Made by a program: the position numbers and the translations under genes
The notes under the pieces: generated by a model
Told to the model about the DNA's origin: nothing
Databases searched by the model: none
What the model saw: the letters and a program-made list of their open reading frames with translations, nothing else
Shown here: positions 9,187 to 14,739 of the stretch, in pieces
Layout of the letters: each line of letters begins with the position of its first letter
Numbering within the stretch: the first letter of the stretch is position 1
Assembly (NCBI GenBank): GCA_963719025.1
Contig: CAVRBK010000029.1
Coordinates: 1 to 14,739 of the forward strand
Direction of reading: 5' to 3'
Length of the DNA: 14,739 nucleotides
Origin: Thiosocius sp963719025
Lineage (GTDB): Bacteria > Pseudomonadota > Gammaproteobacteria > Chromatiales > Chromatiaceae

Positions 9187-9215
9187 AAAAAGGCGCGGCA
9201 GGGGGTGCCGCGCCT
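9185..9215 (-). terminator. Intrinsic terminator on the minus strand, overlapping the queA stop
   Basis: AGGCGCGGCA (plus 9191-9200), loop GGGGG, then TGCCGCGCCT (9206-9215): a perfect 10-bp stem. On the minus strand the hairpin runs directly into seven T (plus A run 9185-9191), the textbook intrinsic form. On the plus strand it is followed by AAGTTCC, so it would be a poor terminator for queA. Confidence 0.8.
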
Positions 9216-9262
9216 AAGTTCCACCAAAGGAGGATGGAGGAGTGTACTGAAGGATCAGTACA
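9185..9262 (-). ncRNA. Candidate small RNA in the queA-tgt gap, about 78 nt
   Basis: Read on the minus strand, this gap has a complete small-RNA layout. A sigma70-like promoter (9268-9296) predicts a start near 9261-9262, exactly at a 7-bp stem-loop (UGUACUG, loop AUCCUU, CAGUACA; 9243-9262). A pyrimidine-rich stretch with CUCCUCC and AUCCUCC follows (about 9226-9242), complementary to Shine-Dalgarno sequences; a weak CCUCC/GGUGG pairing could partly cover it. It ends in a 10-bp GC-rich terminator stem and seven U. No reading frame of note lies inside. By analogy with C-rich small RNAs it could repress translation by binding ribosome binding sites, but that is inference. I cannot match it to a named RNA family. 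The plus-strand alternative, a structured tgt leader, explains the hairpins but not the T run. Confidence 0.55.
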
Positions 9263-9267
9263 TGAGT

Positions 9268-9296
9268 ATTTTCTAATATATTTGGCCGATCGTCAA
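9268..9296 (-). promoter_or_regulatory. Sigma70-like promoter for the candidate small RNA
   Basis: On the minus strand TTGACG (9291-9296), five of six consensus bases, is followed after 17 bases by GAAAAT (9268-9273), four of six; an overlapping TAGAAA gives a 15-base spacing. The region between is AT-rich. The predicted start lies at the first base of the stem-loop. Confidence 0.5.
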
Positions 9297-9324
9297 CCAT
9301 AAAAATGACTTATCGAGGTATCTT

Positions 9325-10437
9325 TTGCAATTTGAGCTTATGGGCAAAGACCAGTCGGCACGGCGAGGCCGGTTGACGTTTTCGCGCGGTACCGTGGAAA
9401 CCCCGGTCTTCATGCCGGTGGGCACCTACGGCACGGTAAAGGCCATGACGCCCGAGGAACTCGCGGGGCTCGGCGCCGAGATCATCCTCGGCAACACCTT
9501 TCACCTGTGGCTGCGCCCCGGAACCGAGGTGATCCGCGCACATGGCGATCTGCATGACTTCACCCACTGGGAGCGGCCGATTCTGACCGATTCGGGTGGT
9601 TTTCAGGTCTTCTCCCTGGGAAAAATGCGCAAGATCACCGAAGAAGGGCGTGCATTTCCGCTCGCCGGTCGATGGCTCGAAGGTGTTCATGGGACCGGAG
9701 GAGTCGATGCAGATCCAGCGCGAGCTGGGTTCCGACATCGTCATGATCTTCGACGAATGCACGCCGTACCCGGCCACCGAGCGCGAGGCGCGCGAGTCGA
9801 TGGAGCTGTCTCTGCGCTGGGCGCGGCGCAGCCGTGACGCCCATGCCGGCAACCCGAATGCGCTGTTCGGCATCGTGCAGGGCGGGGTGTTCCCGGCGCT
9901 GCGCGAGCGCTCGCTGGACGGCCTGATCGACATCGGTTTCGACGGTTACGCCATCGGCGGCCTGTCGGTCGGCGAGCCGCCGGAAGACCGCTGGCGCGTG
10001 CTGGACTTCCTCTCGGAGCGACTCCCCGGTGCGTCACCCACGCTATCTAATGGGCGTGGGCACCCCGGAGGACATTGTCGAGGCGGTGCGCCGCGGGAAT
10101 CGACATGTTCGACTGCGTGATGCCGACCCGCAATGCCCGCAACGGGCATCTGTTCACCCATGACGGCGTCGTGCGGATCCGCAATGCAGTGCATAAAGAG
10201 GATACCGCCCCGCTCGACGCATCCTGCGACTGTTACACCTGCCGCAACTACAGCCGCGCCTACCTGCGCCATCTGTTTCGCTGCAACGAGATCCTCGGTG
10301 CACGCCTGAACACGATTCACAACCTGTCTTATTACCAGTCGCTGATGCGCGATATTCGCGCATCGATCGAGCAGCAGCGCTTCGACAGCTTCCGTACAGA
10401 TTTCTATGCGCGTCGTGGATTGCGTGTCCCGGCCTGA
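9325..10437 (+). CDS. tgt: Tgt, tRNA-guanine transglycosylase (three frameshifts as sequenced)
   Basis: Exchanges guanine 34 for preQ1 in tRNAs with GUN anticodons, the step before QueA. Read through, about 369 residues (E. coli 375). Blocks: RGRLTFSRGTVETPVFMPVG, EIILGNTFHLWLRPG, ILTDSGGFQVFSLG (substrate-pocket Asp), GSDIVMIFDECTPYPA, FGIVQGG, GFDGYAIGGLSVGE, RGIDMFDCVMPTRNARNG with the nucleophilic Asp, and the zinc ligands CDCYTC plus His in NTIHN. Three one-base insertions break it: GGG at 9646-9648, CCCC at 10024-10027, and near 10095-10099; together they restore the original frame. Start: TTG at 9325, because LQFEL aligns with the family's MKFEL opening and GAGGT lies 6-7 bases upstream; the ATG at 9340 would lose five conserved residues. 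Confidence 0.94.
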
Positions 10438-10441
10438 GCTA

Positions 10442-10450
10442 TGGCATAAT
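10442..10450 (+). promoter_or_regulatory. Extended -10 promoter for yajC-secDF
   Basis: TGGCATAAT, just after the tgt stop, is an extended -10 element (TG, one base, then CATAAT). A weak TTGCGT lies 19 bases upstream, inside the end of tgt. It would start transcription near 10457, about 50 bases before yajC. Confidence 0.45.
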
Positions 10451-10471
10451 CACGCGCCGTTGAAACTGCCA

Positions 10472-10492
10472 GGCGGTCAGACCGCCGTTTTC
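10472..10492 (+). terminator. Hairpin with short T run in the yajC leader
   Basis: GGCGGTC-A-GACCGCC is a perfect inverted repeat followed by GTTTTC. It could end readthrough from tgt, or, if the promoter at 10442-10450 is used, sit within the yajC leader as an attenuator-like element. The T run is short, so termination would be partial. Confidence 0.45.
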
Positions 10493-10509
10493 TAAGACTG
10501 GAGCGCACG

Positions 10510-10837
10510 ATGAGCTTTTTTGTTTCCGACGCAATGGCGCAGGGCCCTGGCACCGGCCGGTGACGGGGGGATGTCGATCATCTTCCTGATCGGTATGTTC
10601 GTGATCATGTACTTCTTCCTGATTCGTCCCCAGGTGAAGCGGCAGAAAGAGCACAAGGGAATGGTCGAGGGGCTGAAGAAGGGCGACGAGATCCAGACCA
10701 TGGGCGGAATGATGGGCAAGATCATCGAGCTCGGCGACAATTTCATGAAGGTCGAGGTTGCGGACAACGTCGTGGTTACCGTGCGCAAGTCTTCTGTCGA
10801 GGCCGTGATGCCCAAAGGCAGTCTGAAAGACCTGTAA
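10510..10837 (+). CDS. yajC: YajC, SecDF-associated translocase subunit (frameshift near the start)
   Basis: Small inner-membrane protein that forms a complex with SecD and SecF next to SecYEG. Read through, about 108 residues, the usual size. It starts MSFFVSDAMAQGP, has one membrane helix (MSIIFLIGMFVIMYFFLIRPQ region), then the family core: QVKRQKEHKGMVEGLKKGDE, MGGMMGKIIELGDNFMKVEV and VVTVRKSSVEAVMPKGSL. One extra base near 10546-10549, before the helix, sends the first frame into a stop at 10561; without it the sequence reads AQGPAPAGDGGMS. The ATG at 10510 is chosen because the N-terminal periplasmic peptide is typical and GGAGCG precedes it. Confidence 0.93.
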
Positions 10838-10847
10838 TTGCCCCCCG

Positions 10848-10869
10848 TGGCCGCGCCATCGCGCGGCCA
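10848..10869 (+). other. Strong hairpin between yajC and secD
   Basis: TGGCCGCGC, loop CATC, then GCGCGGCCA: a perfect 9-bp GC-rich stem between the yajC stop and the secD start. No T run follows, so it is not a normal terminator. Within an operon it may act as an RNA stability or processing element that sets the ratio of YajC to SecD; that is inference. Confidence 0.6.
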
Positions 10870-10895
10870 TACCCAACCCTGGCTGCATCCAAATC

Positions 10896-12754
10896 ATGCT
10901 GAACCAATACCCGATGTGGAAGAACGTGCTGGTGGCTTTCGTGCTGCTGGTCGGACTGCTGTACGCGTTACCGAATATCTACCCGCAGGACCCGGTCATC
11001 GAGGTGACTGGTGCGCGCGGCGAGCAGGTGGGCGAGACCCTGCACCAGGATGTTCTGGCCGCTCTCGATCGTGCCCAGATCGGTATCAAGTCGTCGGAGC
11101 TGAAGGCCGATCGCCTGCAGATCCGCTTCAAGGCAGCCGGAAGATCAGCTGGCGGGGCAGGATGTCGTGGCCAAGGCGCTACCTCCCCAGTTCACCAATG
11201 CGCTGACCTTGTCGCCGGATGTGCCCGAGTGGCTGACCGCTGTTGGCGGTCGCCCGATGAACCTCGGCCTCGACCTGCGCGGCGGTATCCACGTGCTGAT
11301 CGATGTCGATATGGAGGCGGCGCTGCAGAAGGCGGTAGAGCGCAATGCCGGCAACGTGCGCACCTTGCTGCGTGACAAAAAGATTCGCTATGTCACCGTG
11401 AAAGAGTCAGGTAACGGTGTCGACGTACGTTTCAAAGACGCCGCGGCGCGCGACCAGGCCGAAGAGGCCATCGGCAGTGAATTCCGCGAGCTGGGTATCA
11501 GCGTGCGCGACGAGGGCGACAACTTCTTCGTACGGGTGTTCATGTCGCCGGACGAGGAGCGCACTGCCCGTCGCCTGGCGCTGGAACAGAACATCACCAC
11601 GCTGCGCAACCGTGTCAATGCCCTGGGCGTGGCCGAGCCGGTCATCCAGCAGCAGGGCGATCGCCGTATCGTGGTGGAGCTGCCGGGTGTGCAGGACCCG
11701 GGCAAGGTCAAGGACCTGATTGGCGCCACCGCGACGCTGGAGTATCGCCTGGCGCATGGTGATCTGGCGCAGGCCTTCGAGGCCGAACGCAGCGGCCGGG
11801 TACCGCCGGGTACCGCGCTGTATCGCGAACGCAATGGACAGCCGATCCTGTTGAAGCGCCAGGTCATCGTGACCGGCGACGAGATGACCAGCGCGTCGTC
11901 CGGGTTTCGATCAGCAGTCCGGTCAGCCGGCGGTCTATGTCAACCTGGACAGCAAGGGCGCGCGGCGCATGCGCAATGTCACCACGGACAACGTCGGCAA
12001 GCCGATGGCGGTGGTGTTCAAGGAAAAACGCACGGTCGGTCGCGATGCCGACGGCAAGCCGATTAAGAAGTGGGTCGAAGAGGTGATCAACGTCGCCTCG
12101 ATCCGCGAGCCATTTGGCCGCCGCTTCCAGACCACCGGCCTGGACAGCTCGCAGGAAGCCCACCAGCTGGCGCTGCTGCTGCGCGCCGGTGCGCTGGCGG
12201 CGCCGATCGATATCGTCGAGGAACGCACCATCGGGCCGAGCCTCGGCCAGGACAATATCGACCAGGGCTTCACCTCGGTCGTGGTCGGCATGGCGCTGGT
12301 GCTGGTGTTCATGGTCTTTTATTACCGGGTGTTCGGCATGGTCGCCAATCTGGCGCTGGTCACCAACCTGGTTCTGATCGTCGCGGTGTTGTCGATGCTG
12401 CAGGCCACCCTGACGCTGCCGGGTATCGCCGGCATCGTGTTGACGGTGGGTATGGCGGTCGATGCCAACGTGCTGATTTTCGAACGTATTCGCGAAGAGC
12501 TGCGGATCGGCAGTACGCCGCAGGCGAGTATCCATGCGGGTTACGCCAAGGCGTTCAGTACCATTCTCGATGCCAATATCACCACGTTCATCGCCGCGGT
12601 GGTGCTGTTCTCGATCGGCAGTGGCCCGGTTCGGGGGTTCGCCGTGACCCTCGCGATCGGCATCCTTACCTCGATGTTTACCGCCATCGTTGGTACGCGC
12701 GCCGTCGTGAACCTGATCTACGGCGCCAAGCGCATCCAAAAGCTATCGATTTAA
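10896..12754 (+). CDS. secD: SecD, protein translocase subunit (two frameshifts as sequenced)
   Basis: Inner-membrane subunit that with SecF uses the proton gradient to help pull preproteins through SecYEG. Read through, 618 residues (E. coli 615). Features: first membrane helix in VLVAFVLLVGLLYALPNIYP, the MNLGLDLRGGIHVLIDVDM motif, the large periplasmic domain with ITTLRNRVNALGVAEPVIQQ and RIVVELPGVQDP, then five C-terminal helices including GIAGIVLTVGMAVDANVLIF with the functional Asp, FERIREEL, and DANITTFIAAVVLF. Extra bases at 11139-11140 (GG) and 11905-11907 (TTT) shift the frame; without them the sequence reads FKAAEDQLAGQD and SSGFDQQSGQPAVYVNLD. No clear ribosome binding site precedes the ATG, so translation may depend on yajC. 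Confidence 0.95.
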
Positions 12755-12769
12755 TTTTCGGGAACACTC

Positions 12770-13710
12770 ATGCAAATCTTAAAGCGTGGTCAGCAGATCG
12801 ACTTCATGGGCAAGCGTCGCCTGGCGATGGTGTTCTCGCTGACACTGATCGTGATTGCCATCGGCGCAATGTTCGCCCGTGGCCTGAGTCTCGGTATCGA
12901 TTTCACTGGCGGGACCCTGATCGAAGTCGGCTACAGCGAATCGGTCGATCTCGAATCGGTGCGCAGCGCATTGCAGGCGGGTGGCTATGGCGATAGCTCG
13001 GTGCAGCAGTTCGGCACACCGCGTGATGTCCTTATCCGCCTGTCTGGCGGTAACCAGGGCGGCGATAGTGCGCGGCTCAGCAACGAGGTGTTCGCGGCCC
13101 TGTCGAAGGCGGCCGACAGCGAGGTCGCAGCTGCGACGCGTGGAATTCGTTGGTCCCCAGGTCGGCGATGAGTTGACCGAGGACGGTGCCCTGGCGGTGC
13201 TGGTCGTCGCTGATCGCGATCCTTATGTATGTCGCCATGCGCTTCGAGTGGCGCTTCGCTGTCGGCTCGGTGATCGCGCTGGTGCACGACGTGGCGATCA
13301 CCGTCGGGCTGTTCGCGCTGTTGCAGGTTGAATTCGATCTGCCGGTCCTGGCGGCGGTGCTGGCGGTGATCGGTTACTCGCTGAACGACACCATCGTGGT
13401 GTTCGACCGTATACGCGAGAACTTCCGCAAGATGCGCAAGGGCGCGCCCGAGGAGATCGTCAACCGTTCATTGAATGAGACCCTGTCGCGAACCCTTGTC
13501 ACCTCGATGACCACCATGCTGGTGCTGGTCGCGTTGTTCTTCCTGGGCGGCGAGATCATCCATGGCTTCGCCTTCGCGTTGCTGATTGGCGTGTTGATCG
13601 GTACCTACTCCTCCATCTACGTCGCCAGTACCTCGATCCTGATGCTCGGCGTCAGCAAGGCCGACCTGATGCCGGTCAAGAAAGAAGGGGTGGTCGACGA
13701 CCGGCCCTGA
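12770..13710 (+). CDS. secF: SecF, protein translocase subunit (two frameshifts as sequenced)
   Basis: Partner of SecD in the inner membrane. Read through, about 312 residues (E. coli 323). It has the N-terminal IDFMGKRRLAMVFSL helix, LGIDFTGGTLIEV, the small periplasmic domain with VQQFGTPRDVLIRL and RVEFVGPQVGDEL, then five helices with IAILMYVAMRFEWRFAVGSV, VIGYSLNDTIVVFDRIREN, and NETLSRTLVTSMTTMLVLVALF. Extra bases within 13124-13127 and 13207-13209, both next to GTCG, break the frame; with both removed the protein is continuous. GGGAAC lies upstream of the ATG, 15 bases after the secD stop. Confidence 0.95.
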
Positions 13711-13762
13711 TCGGATCGGCTGCTGTTCCTGATCCGGCGCGGGCGCTTGGCAACGTTGTAGC

Positions 13763-13790
13763 CGGGCTGTCGGTGAGGCCCGCTTTGTTG
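13763..13790 (+). terminator. Weak terminator-like hairpin after secF
   Basis: CGGGC, a 10-base loop, GCCCG, then CTTTGTTG. The stem is only 5 bp and the tract is broken by G, so this is a tentative end of the yajC-secDF transcript. The next hairpin upstream (CGGATC and GATCCG, near 13714-13737) has no T run. Confidence 0.3.
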
Positions 13791-13847
13791 CCGCTGATCA
13801 GTGTGGCCTCTATCTCCCTTCGGTTTCTCTCGTTATCATCGGCCGGG

Positions 13848-13894
13848 TCCCTTAAAGGGATCGGCGTCTGCCGATAATCAGAAAACCGGAGGAG
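13848..13894 (+). promoter_or_regulatory. metY: metY leader with two adjacent hairpins and a strong ribosome binding site
   Basis: TCCCTTAAAGGGA (13848-13860) and ATCGGC-GTCT-GCCGAT (13860-13875) are two abutting hairpins just before GGAGGAG (13888-13894), which is 5 bases from the metY ATG. A TATCAT at 13834-13839 could be a -10 element without a good -35, placing the hairpins in a short leader. The layout does not fit the SAM-II riboswitch pattern I know. Confidence 0.4.
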
Positions 13895-13899
13895 TCCCA

Positions 13900-14739
13900 A
13901 TGAAACTGGAAACACTGGCATTGCATGCCGGGTACGAGGGTGATCCCACCACCCACGCGGCGACCACGCCGATCTATCAGACCACGTCATTTACCTTTGA
14001 CGACACGCAGCACGGTGCAGATCTGTTCGATCTCAAGGTCGCCGGCAATATCTATACGCGGATCATGAACCCAACCCAGGCGGTGCTGGAGCAGCGCCTG
14101 GCCGAGATCGAGGGTGGTGTTGGCGCCCTGTGTCTCGCATCGGGCATGGCGGCAATCACCTACTCGATCCAGTGTCTTGCCGATGTGGGTTGCAATATTG
14201 TCAGCACCAGCCAGCTCTACGGTGGCACCTACAACCTGTTCGCCCATACCTTCCCGCGCCAGGGCATCGACGTGCGCTTCGCCTCGCATGACGACTACGC
14301 CGGGCTCGAGGCGTTGATCGACGACAACACGCGTGCCGTGTTCTGCGAGACGATCGGCAACCCTGCCGGTAACGTCGTGGACATCGTCAAACTGGGTGAG
14401 ATTGCACATCGCCACGGCGTGCCGCTGATCGTCGACAGTACCGTCGCCACGCCATTCCTGTGCAAGCCATTCGAACTCGGCGCCGACATCATCATCCACT
14501 CCCTGACCAAGTACATCGGTGGGCATGGAACCAGTATCGGTGGGGCGATTATCGATTCCGGAAAATTCGACTGGGCCGGCAATGCCAAGCGCTTCCCGAT
14601 GCTCAACGAGCCCGATCCTTCCTATCACGGCGTGGTGTATACCGAGGCGCTCGGCCCGGCAGCGTATATCGGCCGCTGTCGCGTCGTGCCTCTGCGCAAT
14701 ACGGGCGCCGCGATATCGCCGCTGAATGCTTTCCTGATC
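13900..14739 (+). CDS. metY: O-acetylhomoserine sulfhydrylase (3' end outside window)
   Basis: PLP enzyme that makes homocysteine from O-acetylhomoserine and sulfide in direct-sulfurylation methionine synthesis, in the cytoplasm. The first 280 of about 420 residues are present, open to the window edge and without frameshifts. The opening LETLALHAGYEGDPTTHAAT and TTPIYQTTSFTFDD are typical of the family. YTRIMNPTQ, SGMAAITY, ETIGNPAGNVVDI, VDST (Asp179 for the PLP ring) and HSLTKYIGGHG (Lys204, the PLP lysine) follow. The late segment YTEALGPAAYIGRCRVVPLR, present in MetY but not in the shorter MetB, MetC or MetZ proteins, supports this name. A strong GGAGGAG precedes the ATG. Confidence 0.93.
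   Translation, partial: MKLETLALHAGYEGDPTTHAATTPIYQTTSFTFDDTQHGADLFDLKVAGNIYTRIMNPTQAVLEQRLAEIEGGVGALCLASGMAAITYSIQCLADVGCNIVSTSQLYGGTYNLFAHTFPRQGIDVRFASHDDYAGLEALIDDNTRAVFCETIGNPAGNVVDIVKLGEIAHRHGVPLIVDSTVATPFLCKPFELGADIIIHSLTKYIGGHGTSIGGAIIDSGKFDWAGNAKRFPMLNEPDPSYHGVVYTEALGPAAYIGRCRVVPLRNTGAAISPLNAFLI

Noticed and set aside
9191..9215. Hairpin as terminator of queA on the plus strand
   Set aside because: It is followed by AAGTTCC rather than a T run; the T run lies on the other strand.
9234..9302. 22-residue frame after AAAGGAGG in the queA-tgt gap
   Set aside because: The AAAGGAGG abuts the ATG with no spacing, the peptide has no recognisable feature, and the minus-strand small RNA explains the same bases better.
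11864..12739. Open frame of 291 codons opposite secD
   Set aside because: His/Arg/Asp-rich antisense frame with no family match; the plus strand encodes the SecD membrane domain.
8723..13209. Programmed +1 ribosomal frameshifting in queA, tgt, yajC, secD and secF
   Set aside because: Sites share no single motif, several cannot re-pair in +1, and these genes are not known to use frameshifting; base-call insertion is simpler.
13987..14628. Open frame of 213 codons opposite metY
   Set aside because: Antisense of a strongly conserved PLP enzyme.

Overview
The window looks like chromosomal DNA of a GC-rich gammaproteobacterium. The main evidence is the conserved block queA-tgt-yajC-secD-secF, a YbiT-type ABC-F protein that reads along its whole length like the enterobacterial one, a VF530-family protein and type II secretion genes. 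A Chromatiales-like relative is possible, but the lineage below class is a guess.

Layout. Positions 1-3779 (minus strand) hold the start of a type II secretion operon in the order gspE, gspF, gspG, gspH, which runs off the left edge. Positions 4044-6149 (minus) hold a compact three-gene unit: the ABC-F ATPase ybiT, a single-RRM RNA-binding protein and a VF530-family DNA-binding protein, with 4 bases between the first two and an ATGA overlap between the last two. Positions 6469-7922 (plus) form a less GC-rich insert holding an orphan ParA-type ATPase and an internally deleted vapC toxin remnant. The insert lies against the 3' end of a tRNA-Leu(CAA) gene (8011-8097, minus). Positions 8163-13710 (plus) hold queA and tgt (queuosine modification of tRNA), then yajC, secD and secF (accessory complex of the Sec translocon). 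The window ends inside metY (O-acetylhomoserine sulfhydrylase).

Two things stand out. First, the queA-tgt gap, read on the minus strand, has the full layout of a small RNA gene: a sigma70-like promoter, a 5' stem-loop, a CUCCUCC-rich unpaired stretch, and a strong intrinsic terminator with seven U that overlaps the queA stop codon. Second, six conserved genes (gspE, queA, tgt, yajC, secD, secF) are broken by 14 small indels, 13 of them insertions, while each protein is otherwise fully conserved. Because secD and secF are affected, sequencing or assembly error is much more likely than decay. The gene boundaries given here span those frameshifts.

How the genes work together: GspE powers the secretion machine, GspF is its membrane platform and GspG/GspH are pseudopilins; type II secretion substrates usually first cross the inner membrane by Sec, which SecDF-YajC assists. 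QueA and Tgt act in the same modified-base pathway.
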